A stretch of 64,000 nt of DNA from Ligustrum vulgare (lineage: Eukaryota > Streptophyta > Magnoliopsida > Lamiales > Oleaceae), in assembly GCA_963555705.1 (NCBI GenBank), contig OY743183.1:46055466-46119465 (forward strand). Direction: 5' to 3'. Numbering within the stretch: the stretch's first letter is position 1; each line of letters begins with the position of its first letter. The notes beneath the pieces are model-generated. The model was given only the letters and a program-made list of their open reading frames with translations, made no database searches and had not been told where the DNA came from. Made by a program: the position numbers and the translations under genes. This document shows positions 1 to 11,366 of the stretch, one piece after another.

Positions 1-1480
1 AGAAAGAAAGAAAGAAAAAACAATCTCTACTATTTTTAAGATATGATGACGTGTTTCAAAAATATGGTTTGGATTCGAGTCCTAACTCCACAATTTTAAT
101 GCAAATATATAGGTTTAGTAAACAAATAAGTTAATAAGATATACATCCCGCAAGGCCAGAGCTTGTACAAGAAAGCATGTGAGAAAGTCTGAAAGGTAAA
201 TTTGTTAAGGCATGCGAATCTTATGACTATGATCCATTTAGAACAAAGGATTTCTACCATCATCAAAATTTGCAAATAGTTTTCCATCAAAATAACTTTT
301 TAAATTTGAAATTTTTGGTCAAAAAAATAGTGTATTAAATATTTTAACAAATATTATGCATTAATCATTGATGACATTAGCATCTGTGCTATGCTTTTAA
401 GACATCAAGACATTATTTTTTTAATGTATAAATTACTTTTTTGTTTTGTAATAATTATTATTCTTTTGATAATTATTATATTATTTTAAAGTTGAAAAAT
501 ATGTAATATGAATGTCAAATAGAAAATCTCAACAAGGAGTTTAATACAAGCTAACGATTGAGAGCAAATTGTAAATATATTATCCGTAAAATCGTCTCAA
601 AGATTAAAGGTAAAAGTTTTAATTTATATTTTTTATTTTTTCTCATTATCTCATTCATTTTTAATTATTTGATTTAAGTCTTATAATACTATATATAATT
701 TGTTAACAAAATTCAAATTAGTCATAAATGATTAATTTTTCTTATCAAATTAAACCTATAATAAATATAAGAATTTTTTTAAAGTAAATTCAAATAAATT
801 GTTAATTTTTACAATTTCAACAATTCAATCGTCATTTTGACATCACTTTTATTTATTTACTAATTCTGTTCATTTTTTATTTTTTAATATTATAAATTTA
901 AATAAGCACAACACGCAGTATATATTACACTCTTTAACAATTAGTTCATATAATTTTTATTAAACAATTGATCGATCATCAATTTTTATTAAAATAATAA
1001 TGTAACAATATAAATAAAGAAATTGTCATTATGAAAAAAGAAGTCTATCCTATATCTTTTTTTTGGAAAAATATGATAAAGAATAATATGTAAAAAGAGA
1101 AGCGTCGATATTAAAGAGAATATATAAGTGGGGTCTTGCACATTTATTCTATGAGTATGAGCCTAATTTAGTAATTCAAAAAAAAAAAAAAATTAAAAAG
1201 TAAATTATATTTATTGAATCGAGCAAATTAGGAACCGAGTTTATATGTTCGTGGTACAATCACTATAACACTTAATTCATGGTCATTGTCCTCGTAAAGA
1301 TGGAAAAATAATGGGAAAAGTATATAACTACAAACATAAAACTATCACTTTTTAAAACTAACAAATTTAGGAATTTTTCTTTTAAAAATCAGACATTAAT
1401 TAGTAATTAATAAATATAAAAATAAAAATAATTATCAATTATATATTAGATTAAAAATATAATATTTGAATAAAAAAAGA
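1..1480. other. AT-rich intergenic DNA, no gene seen
   Basis: The stretch opens with a short GAAA-type microsatellite and is otherwise AT-rich, with many A and T runs and frequent stops in all frames. I see no protein family, RNA gene or clear terminal repeats. The short open frames here look like chance. Confidence 0.6.
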
Positions 1481-2250
1481 CATCAAACAATATCCGTCCG
1501 TCCATCACAACTCCCACCCCTACCCCATCCACCCCCAAATAATTTTTTTCTTTTACTTTTTCACACGCTACCCCACCCCCACAAAAATGTGGTTTTTCCT
1601 TTTATTTTCTCTCTCGATATTTTTCCAGCCTATTACCCCCACCCACCCCAGATTAATTTTTCTTCATTCTACTTTTCCTTACAAAAATGAAGTTTCTCTT
1701 TTTATTCTCTCTTTCGATGTTTTTCCACCCCCACCCCATTTCACCCTACCCATAAAAGTGACAATTGATCACAAAAAATCATAAATCACAATTACAAATT
1801 TAATAGCAAATTTCACCATAATCCCACCCCACCCCAAAAATAATTTTTTTTTTCTTTCTACTTTTCCACTCACCCACCCCACCCCTGACACCACTCTACC
1901 CACCCAAAAAAATGAGGGTTTTCCTTTTATTTTCTCTCGCTCGATGTATTTCCACCCCACCACACCCAAAAAATAATTTTTTTCTTATACTTTTCAACAC
2001 CCCACCTCGACACCTGCCCTACCTACCCCACAAAAATGAGGTTTTTCTTTTTCTTTTCTCTCTCTCAATGTTTTCTACCGTACACCCCCACTCCACCCCA
2101 CCCCACCCCATCTCATCTCACCCATAAAAGTGACAACTGATCACAAAAAAAATTACAAATTTAATCGCAAAATTTACTCTAATTCCACCTCACCTCACCT
2201 CACCCCACCCACCCACCCCACCCACCTCACCCACCCAACTTCAACCTACA
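1480..2250. repeat. Pyrimidine-rich degenerate tandem repeat (CCCACCCC / TTTTCTCTC blocks)
   Basis: C-rich blocks (CCCACCCC), T-rich blocks, and phrases such as ACAAAAATG followed by GGTTTTTC and ATAAAAGTGACAA recur. ATAAAAGTGACAA occurs near 1,752 and again near 2,123, a spacing of about 370 bp. This fits a diverged tandem or higher-order repeat. Open frames here are low-complexity and are not genes. Confidence 0.6.
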
Positions 2251-4800
2251 TGTAAAGTCATATTTGATCAAACAAAATTACAATTCGATCAAAATTACAA
2301 ATTTAGTTGCAAAATTTACCCCACCCCACCCCACCCCACTCCACCCCACCTCACCCAACATGCAAATTCATAGCTGGTCCAATTGGGTCACTATTACAAA
2401 TTTAGTTGCAAAATCCGACCCATTCCCACCTCACTCCAAAGTCCCAATTGGTCACAGTAGGTCACAATTCGGTAACAAAAAGTCGTAATTAGGTCACAAG
2501 ATATCACACTCCACCATAAAAATTATTATTTTTCTCTGTATTTCCCCACCCCACCTAGACCCAAAATGATTTTTTTCTCTATATTTTCCCACCCCCACCT
2601 CACCAAACTCCCAAAGTCACAATTGGTCACACAAAGTTACATTTCAGTCACAAATCACAATCACAAATTTCACCGTAACCCCACCCCATCGAACTCTACC
2701 CCACATGCAAAGTCACATTTGGTTGCACAAAGTTACAATTGGTCACATAATATCACAATTCGGTCAAAATTACAAATTATTTGCAAAACCCCACCCACCC
2801 ATAGAGATGGCAATGGGTCGGGTTTGCCAAACTCATACCCTACCCACTAAAGATTTACAACCTCCATACCATACCAATATACCCATTTAAGAATGACGTG
2901 TCGAAGACGGGTATGCTCTTTACCCATTTGAAACTCATTACTAATTATTTATTTTTTTATTATTTTTTTAGGGTTGTAAATATGTTAGAGATGCTCTGGA
3001 TTAACTTGAATCAGTTAAATGTTGAGCTTCACTTGAATTTGGCTTGAAAAAAACTTGTTCTAGGTTGAAACTAAACAAGCGAATTTGAACAATTTTTTTA
3101 AACCATAACAAAGTCAATAGTTTAAACATATTAAGATTTAGACATTAACAATGTCAATAGATATTTGGGTTCTATAATTTTTTATTTCTTTTACACAATC
3201 ACTTTTGTTTTAAATTCTATATATTTTAAAGAAAATTAATTGGGTATGCGAGTCGGGTATGGGTATTGTAGTAAAACCCACACCCAACACATACCCTTGT
3301 TGAGTTTTAAAGTTTACCTCCATACCCTATCCACGAACCCATTTAGTCGGGTAATCCCCGCTCATTTATGTCGGGTCTCCAACGGGTATTGAATCCATGG
3401 GTATTATTGTCATCCCTACGACCACCCACCCTAACCCCAAACTCACCATCACAAAAAGTCACAGTTGGTCATACAATGTCACAGTTCGGTCACACAAAAG
3501 CGCAGTTAGGTCAAACGAGATCACAATTAGGTCACATGAGGTCACAGTTAGGTCATAATTGGTCACACAAAGTCATAATTAGGTTACAATTAAAAATTTA
3601 ATTGCAATATTCACCATACTCACCCAACCTCACCCCACATGCAAAGTCTTAGCTGGTCATACAAAGTCACAGTTGGTCACACAAAGTCACAATTTCGTCA
3701 CAATTACAAATTTAGTTGCAAAATTCACCCCACCCCACTTGCAAAGTCACATATGGTCACACGGGTCACAATTCGATCACATTTACAAATTTAGCTGAAA
3801 ATTCACCCCACACCACCCCTATCTCACTTGCAAAGTCACGATTGGCTACACAATGTCACAATTTGGTCACACAAGGTTATAGTTTGGTCACACAAGTTTA
3901 CAGTCGATCACATAAAGTCGTAATTCGGTCACACGAGGTTACCACTTCACCATACCCCTAAAGTCACAGTTGGTCACACAAGGACACAATTGGGTCACAC
4001 AAGGTCGCAATTTTATTTATTTATTACTGGTCACAACTTACACGTTTCTTAATCACAATTAGTCAATATTTAAGTCATAATTACATAATAATTGATCACA
4101 ATCATCCATAAATTTGGTCACACAAGGTCACGGTGGGTCACACAATGTCACGGTTGGGTCACACAAAGTCACATTTTAATCACAATTATAAATTTGGTTC
4201 CAAATTTCAAGCTACCTCACGGCACCCACGCCACTACATCAACAAAGTCACATTTGTTCACACAAAGTCGTAGTTGAGTGACAACCACCCTCGCAAAGTC
4301 ATAGTTTGTCACACAAAGTCGTAGTTCAATCACATAAGATCATAGTTCAATCACATGAGGTCAAAGATCAATCACACGAGGTCACAGTTTGGTCACATAA
4401 AGTCACAATTCGATCACACGAGATCACAGTTCGATCACACAAAATCACAACTTGATCACATATAATCATATTTGACACAACTATAGGTCACATCACATTT
4501 TCGTCCAATAATTTTACAAAGTCACGGTTGGTCACAATCTCTAACATAATTGGCTACAGTCTTCCATAATCGATCACATACTATTTATTCATTGTTCACA
4601 ACTTACTCGTTTCTTGATCACAGTTACTCAAACATTTTTCGTCATAGATTATTTATTTATTTATCACAACTTACTCTTTATCTTCATCATGTTAAATGAA
4701 TGTTTTTTTGTCGCAATTACCTGAACAATAGTCACATTTCGTGTTGGTCACAAGTTGCACAAAATATAAAATTGATCTAATGTCAATCAAGACATAATTG
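2250..4800. repeat. GTCACA minisatellite-like array
   Basis: Dozens of degenerate units built on GGTCACACAAAGTCACAATT (about 20-22 bp) cover this region, densest at 3,430-4,550, mixed with C-rich CCACCCCACC blocks. A hAT-like element splits the array at 2,802-3,418. Spacing and sequence are too variable for a functional array such as CRISPR. It looks like an old minisatellite. No coding function is proposed. Confidence 0.75.
2802..3418. mobile_element. Non-autonomous hAT-like element, 617 bp
   Basis: The left end reads TAGAGATGGCAAT and the right end reads ATTGTCATCCCTA, whose reverse complement is TAGGGATGACAAT. These imperfect terminal inverted repeats have the TAGNGATG form of hAT elements. 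Subterminal GGGTATGGGTA and CGGGTA motifs occur near both ends. No transposase frame is present. The flanks are C-rich repeats and I could not identify an 8-bp target duplication with confidence. Confidence 0.65.
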
Positions 4801-5632
4801 GTCACAATCACAATTTTCAAGTCCCCCAACCCCACCCCACCCCACCACTCCCTGCCGCCACATATCCACCCGCGACAACACAACGCCACCACCACCTCCG
4901 TCACCCTATTCCAAATCATCACCACCGCACTGCAACACCACCAACTCTGCTAGTCGCGGATAATTGCCGCCGCCGCAAACTCACACAACCACATCACCAC
5001 CAACACCACACAAGTCCATAGCTCTGCAAAATTATAAATAACATATCGCCCACCGTCAGCATTACCACCACCACTACCGACTGCACCTTACACCATCGCC
5101 GCCACCTCCCGCTTGCACACTGAATAACTACCCCCATCAAAAAAAATCTCCAAATCAAACACCGCACCAACATAATATCCAAACCTGCCACCGTCACTTA
5201 CACCTCCAACACAGCACAACACAAAATCCACCCCTAACTCCGGCAACGTAAAATCAGAAGAACGATCGTTGGCTGCCAGTGTGACAACGATCGCAATGCA
5301 GCGTCTGACAGCGTGACAACGATCGTTGCATCGCAGTTACACGCACAATTGCCTGCGCGATCTCTACCGTTCGTACAGGCGCTGGTGTTGAGCGACTTCG
5401 CTCAGGCGGGGTGACGCCATCGTCGCTCTCGTCTGTGGCAGCGTCTCTCGTCGAAAGGGAAATGAGAGAGAGCAGAGAGCAGAGAGATATGGAGAGAGAG
5501 GGCGGAAAAATCGTCCAGGGATTGAGGGTGAGTTGTGTGGGGTTAATTTTATAATACTATTATAATTAATATTAAAAAGAATTAACACCAGATTTTTAAA
5601 CCAAAGAGAATCACAACTTTATTTTTGATTTA
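4801..5632. other. C- and CAC-rich stretch with three AACGATCG palindromes
   Basis: CCACCA-type low complexity covers 4,820-5,220. At 5,261-5,270, 5,285-5,294 and 5,318-5,327 three copies of AACGATCG(TT/C) sit next to GTGACA and CAGCGT words. AG-rich sequence follows at about 5,460-5,510. No gene is recognised. Confidence 0.5.
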
Positions 5633-5797
5633 GAGCTTGTTTGGTAATGGTTAAATTTTTACTTAACTTTTCAAATTCAATTTCAACCATCAATTATTAG
5701 CCAAGCCTACCATTTTTTACTTTTCAAACAATTTTAAACCACACATCCATAAAAAAAATTACAAAAATAAAAAAAATTCACATTACCAAACAGGTTC
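5633..5797. mobile_element. Harbinger/Tourist-like MITE, 165 bp
   Basis: Ends are GAGCTTGTTTGGTAATG and, reversed on the other side, GAACCTGTTTGGTAATG. TTA flanks both sides directly (5,630-5,632 and 5,798-5,800), the target duplication typical of PIF/Harbinger elements. It has no coding capacity. Related ends occur at 10,067, 16,867 and 23,540. Confidence 0.75.
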
Positions 5798-5800
5798 TTA

Positions 5801-7409
5801 ATAAGTTAGAATCTAGGTGTGGGTATAATTTTTCCTAAAATAATTGATCGATTAGCAATTTTTATTAAAATATTAAAATAATAATTATATGTCGTAAAAA
5901 ATGTAAAACTTTATTTTTTTTAAATTTTATTTAGATTTTCATTAATAATTTTATCTTATTTTAATTTTATTGATATGTAATTAAATATGCATTTAATCCA
6001 CGATCTGCTTAGATATTATGTTCCGACTCATGCATCCGTCAGTAAAGCCTGCCCCTCTGCTTTTAGGGCAACGGGGAAAGGGCTCATACTCCGGCAACAT
6101 TAGCCGCGACGCGACGCGACCATACCTTAGCTGGATCTTGCCGGTGCCACCTAAACAACAAAAAAAATATTTAACCCAACAAGTGCTTTCCGAACCACTC
6201 TAGATAGTCCTTCCGACTGCAACCCCCTCCCCCTCTATTTAGCCCCATGAAAGAAGATTTTGCATTTAAAAATAAAAATAAAATAATTATGCAAATATGG
6301 TCTCTTGGATTGAATTTCACTTTCGTGCATTGCAAATCTCGAGGTTGATTTTCAATTACGTGCATCACTAATATTGTTTAATTTGTTACATTTATTTAAA
6401 TATAGGACTGCATATATTTAATTTGTTGCAACTACTTTATTTTATGTAAATTATAATATTTATTCTATTCATGATAGTTAAAAATATTCGAACACAACTT
6501 TTTATTTATTTTACACAACACAAGTTTGAAAAATTGCATCGTTTATTTTAAGTTTTTGTAATTGTTAAATTTTTGTTTTCTATAACAACTTTCATACATC
6601 ACACGAGTGCGGGCAACCACAAAGTATACAAACAATATAGTAGTTAAAGAGGTATTCCAAAATTTGTGAGAATTTTAATTCATTTTTATTTTGAGCATTT
6701 GTTAACAGTTTGTATCATTAATCAAAATAAATTGTGTGTTCAATTTTTTTTTTTTTTTTTTTATATTTTGAAATCGTATTTACAGCAAAATCATTTCACG
6801 TTATTTTTCATACAATGCACGGTTGTGATAGCAATGGATTACAATATATTACCCCGCTGAAACGGTTAATTCATTTGCTCTATTCACATTCACATTTCCT
6901 ATCTTTTTTAGCTTTTCGTTAATTATTTAAGTAAATAACCTTCACTAAAAGAAAAACTTATTTTTTATTTCGCAAATTTAAATATGGAAACAGAAATCTT
7001 TTGTTAGTTTGGATACAAAAATTTCACATTTGAATTACCAACGAATTGAATTTATCGCTAAATGTAATAAATCACGTTTGTATCTTATAATCTCTTGCGA
7101 TGAAATTTTTTGAGTTTATTGTGGGTCATAACTTTTAAAATTTTCTTATACAATTTATTGATCCCCCACCCCCACCCCCACCCCAAAGGGGGGAGGGGGA
7201 CACATGCCTCTTGTAGGCACCACAAAGGGTACCTTAAAATTTCCATTCATTTGTATTTACGTAAGAATTATTTTAATTCTATCATTAGTTTCTAATTCTT
7301 TATTTTTTATCGATTTTTTGTAGGGGACCAAAGCATTTTTCTTTGGAGACCTGAAATTCAGTAGTCGGGACTTTTATCAACTTTCATGTTAAAGATACAC
7401 TAGCAGAAG
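5801..7409. other. AT-rich intergenic DNA, no gene seen
   Basis: A small GC-richer island lies at 6,020-6,160 (GCGACGCGAC words), a poly-T run near 6,745, and a CCCCCACCCC / GGGGGAGGGGG inverted pair at about 7,165-7,200. I found no protein family, RNA gene or element ends. Confidence 0.5.
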
Positions 7410-7669
7410 CAGGGGCGGAACCAGGATTTCCTTTCAGCAAAGGAAAAAATTAATCGAGGTTGAAGGGAGGGGGTTCGGGGGCAACGTCCCCGATTTTTTT
7501 TTTTTTTTTTTTTGAGAAAAAAAGAGAAAAAATGCAATTTCACAAATTTCATTATCAATCTTCAAAAATATATTTTTATCTACACAAATCTCAAATTAAA
7601 TCAACTCTACAAACCAAAAGTCCAACGCTGTCCATGGACCGCACTGCCCTTATACTGGCTCCGCCCCTG
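7410..7669. mobile_element. hAT-type MITE, 260 bp, perfect 8-bp target duplication
   Basis: Terminal inverted repeats are CAGGGGCGGAACCAG on the left and CAGGGGCGGAGCCAG on the right, read inward. The 8-bp direct repeat AGCAGAAG lies at 7,402-7,409 and again at 7,670-7,677. Both ends and the duplication are visible, so the boundaries are firm. A poly-T tract and AT-rich DNA fill the inside. There is no transposase. The family (hAT) is inferred from the 8-bp duplication. Confidence 0.88.
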
Positions 7670-7952
7670 AGCAGAAGTACAATATTTTGTTAATTTGTAT
7701 GTCTCGAATTTATATTCTCTACGCCATTTATCACAAATGCTGATTTCATCCAATTTTGATTATGAAGGTATCATTATAAAAATATACGTCGTGTTATTAG
7801 CTTCAAAAATACAGGTTTTATGAGTGATATTTGTCCTTTAATATGAATGATATTTACCCTTTCTTTGTAATTTTTAACACTCTATTTTTTTAATTTTTTT
7901 GGTATGAATGTTTAAGATTTATTAATCAAATTAGCAGTTACATTCTAATGTC

Positions 7953-8047
7953 AGCGAATGACACATACTATGGTACCCTTCAAGGCACAAGAGCTGAGCC
8001 CCACTATGTGTCTTGAAGGGCACCATAGTGTATGCCCTTTGCTGACA
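7953..8047. repeat. 95-bp hairpin-forming inverted repeat
   Basis: The left arm starts TGTCAGCGAATG and the right arm ends with GCTGACA. About 40 bp on each side pair with few mismatches (the core ACTATGGT..CCCTTCAAG is shared), around a loop of about 15-20 bp. It could be a tiny foldback MITE or a small-RNA-type hairpin. I could not resolve a target duplication. Confidence 0.7.
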
Positions 8048-10066
8048 CCAGATCAATCTTGATCAAATTAAAGGTCTAGATATAATTCATGTACAAAAGT
8101 CTCATTTTGGTCCTCGATAGTTATATTAACACCGTGTCGATCACAATTTTTTTTAACAGCGTCACATTTTAATTTCAAGAAATCTCCAATTTTAAATTTT
8201 AATTCATTCTCGCACTTGTTATCAACTTTTTCAACAAAATATAGGGAAAATATAGGGGATTAAGGAATTAGGGCTAACGTGGAAGGCTGAAAGCCCAAAA
8301 TTTACAAATCACATTTTTTTCATTGACGAAATTACATCCTACCATAATTTCAGCTTTTAAATTCAAAAATCAAATTTGAAAGTTATTTATTTAACAATCA
8401 GATCATAATTAAAATTAATAATAATATTATACAGTTGCTATTTTCATCTCTGCATGTTACCTTTTTCTATTTTTCACTGGATTTTCAATTTATAAATGCC
8501 CTTTTTTTTTGGTAAAAATGTTTTGTTAAAAAGTGGTTTCGAAAAATGTTTATGGTTATAAAGTGGTTTGATAAATTGTATGTTTATAAATTGATTTATA
8601 TATTGATAATAATTACCTTACGGAACGTAGTATAACTTGGAACTTAAGTTCATGATCATTCATTGTGTTGTATTTCATCTTTTCTATGACTAGAATGAGC
8701 AAGAATACACGTTACACCACAATTTTGAATCAAACTCTTCTCTCCATCAATAACTGAGCTGAATCTGATGTATTATAAAGGATTTGCCTAATACCCATTG
8801 AGGGTGGATGAACCATCAAATCAGCAACCAACGAGCTATTCTCCAATGAAGGGTTAAGAATTTTCGCTTAAAAGGAGAAGATCAATGGAGTCATTTTCAA
8901 GCATTAATAGAACAATATGCAACATATATCTCTTCGATGAATGTCAGTTTAATAAACCAAATTTGAGCACATTTTAGTTTTCATTGATTTTCCATAATAG
9001 GTTTGAACCCAAGTAATTAATAAAAATAAATAAATAAATAAAGACCTCAGTTAAATTAAAGAAGATAATGGTACCTGAGGCTTATCAACCTCTAAAAATG
9101 CTCCAGCATATGAAGTCCTTGGACTTGACTCAAATATTTAAAATATTTATGCACATCAGTACATCTTTTCTTTCAATTTCAAAACATTGTTGCATGAACA
9201 GTTGGGATGACAAGTGAAAATATTCCAAGTTATCAGCAAAAGAAGAAAGGCTGAAATTGAGCTCATCTCAATTTATTTTGCATCAATATGATGATAATGT
9301 ATTTGGAAGATAGGAATTGAGAAACAATATTATCAAACCAATCTACTACCCACAATTTTTAAAGGCTCCGAAGGGAACACAGAGAATAAAAGCAGATTGA
9401 AGAACCAACCTACTGGTTTAACAAAATTGAGGAACAAAAAAGGTTCAAGTCAATTTAGTTCAACGAACCTTATGGATACTTCGACATATCTAGCAAGAAG
9501 CCCGAGTAGAACCAGTAAGCCATCTGGATATGTCCACAGCTATTGCTTTTGAAGTAGAACATCCGTAATAACTGGTACTGCTCTTCTATCCATAGTAAGA
9601 GCTAAAAGGCAATTCCATCAGGTCAGAGATTGGAAGAAACCACACCAAGATAAAAGCAAAAACTCAAGAAAGTTAGAGAAAGCCCCCTGTGCATCATGAA
9701 TATTGAGCTAATTACAATCCACATGATGCCATTCTGGTCACTCAGACTCTCTAGTACTCCCAGCTGTCATTTCTCTTCACACACACACACAAAATTGTGT
9801 GCAGTTACCAAACAAGTGTCTTAAAATCCTTAAAGAAACAAAAAGTTCTAGAACAAAAGGCCATTTTAAAGTAAAATTGCGGTTTATCTCAAAGCGTTCA
9901 TGTAGTAAAAGTACTAGTGTCAGACTCTGTGATTACTAACATATTCCTTGTATTTCTCCTACTCCACTTTGTAATACTGTCAAGCAAAGGAAATGGAACT
10001 AGGAATTACAGAAAGAACCTTAATGTCAATGCATACATATGGACACCCACTTATTAAGTACACTTA
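8048..10066. other. Intergenic DNA, no gene seen
   Basis: Base composition is more even than further left, and a short CA repeat lies near 9,780. I found no reading frame with family resemblance on either strand. The region lies downstream of the minus-strand formin and could include transcript tail, but nothing in the sequence shows this. Confidence 0.4.
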
Positions 10067-10253
10067 GCCCTTGTTTGGCACCCATTAAAATTTTATTGTA
10101 TTTTTTTCTTTCCAATTTTCAACCACACATTCTCCAATAAAATAATATTACACATAAATCCAAAAGTCTTCATTATTTTTTAACCATGCATTCTCAAAAA
10201 AATACTATTCAAAAACTCATTATTTGCCATATAATGGGGACTAAAACAAGGGT
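10067..10253. mobile_element. Harbinger-like MITE, 187 bp
   Basis: The left end is GCCCTTGTTTGG and the right end is AAACAAGGGT, inverted matches over about 10 bp. TTA flanks both sides (10,064-10,066 and 10,254-10,256). The interior is AT-rich and non-coding. The short terminal match keeps confidence moderate. Confidence 0.6.
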
Positions 10254-11366
10254 TTAATGAAAAGAGGAAATGGGAAAGAGGGGGGGGGGGGGGGGTAGCT
10301 GGTTTGAAACAGTACTAACAAAGAAAGAAGAAAAAATGAAGAAAGAGGATGAAACATGTACCTGAGGGCTGAGAGATACAGTTATAAATATGCATAAGAA
10401 TGTGAAAGTAAATAAAATATATAGAAGTGGTAAAAGTAATACAGAAAATGCGTTGAATCGAAATGCACAATTTCTTAACCTGACAATCAGATTCACATCC
10501 AGGAGCACTCCAGCTTTGGTTGGCTATCACGATCCTTTCCCCTCACCAATTTGTAAGTTCTCCAAAAGTACCACGACGAGGTCTGACAAAACCTCACTTT
10601 CCATGTCGTCATCTAAAACTCATCCACCAATATTAATTAACTTCCGAACCTGAAGAACTCTGCACCAGAATCAAGAATGACCAGCTCTGCTGCATATTCT
10701 TCTTGTTTGATCCTTGAAGATCACAATTGGTCTAAGCTATTCTGAAATCTGCCAATCCTTGGCACAATAACTTGGAAGTAGTCCTATACTTGATGATTTA
10801 CAAAAATCATAGCAATCAAAGAGTGAAAATTACAAGTTATTTGGCAAGCCTTGTAAGAAATTTGTCCAAGGTTTTAGATTAGAAATCTGCCAATTGGTGT
10901 CACAATAACATGAATCACTCAAACTCTTTTCAGCCTGAGTTTTAGAATGTACAATTATAATAACTGTTAAAAAAGGTTATCTCACGCTACATGTCTTGAT
11001 AGATAGAAGACATGTACCACTGAAATTAATATGTTTGTAACAATTCATATATACACTGATTTGAATATTGATAATGTAAATCAGCCTCCTAAAATATTTG
11101 GGCTCCAGTTTGCAGGTACAAAAATGGATACATACAACTTGGACACTTAAATTAGGTAAAGGGATTCGTGTAGCAGGTGCAGAGCCAAAATAGAACCCAC
11201 GATCACGATCAATAATGCAATGAACTCCTAATGCTGTGCAGGCAACCCAAAATGAAACATGCCTTTTAGACGCCATCAATGCATTTGAGCAATAAATAAG
11301 AGATTGCTTAATCTGCCCGCAATAGTTCAGAAAATTATGAACTATCTCGTCTTCAAAGCACGTTGA
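10254..11366 (-). other. 3' flank and probable 3' UTR of the formin gene
   Basis: This lies directly downstream of the formin stop codon. A run of G follows the MITE near 10,279. Frames up to 100 codons occur on both strands but show no family resemblance. No clear AATAAA-type signal on the minus strand could be picked out, so the transcript end is undefined. Confidence 0.35.

Noticed and set aside
3430..4550. Regular GTCACA units resemble a CRISPR array at first sight
   Set aside because: Repeats are short, degenerate and unevenly spaced, there are no unique spacers or cas genes, and the DNA is from a plant nucleus.
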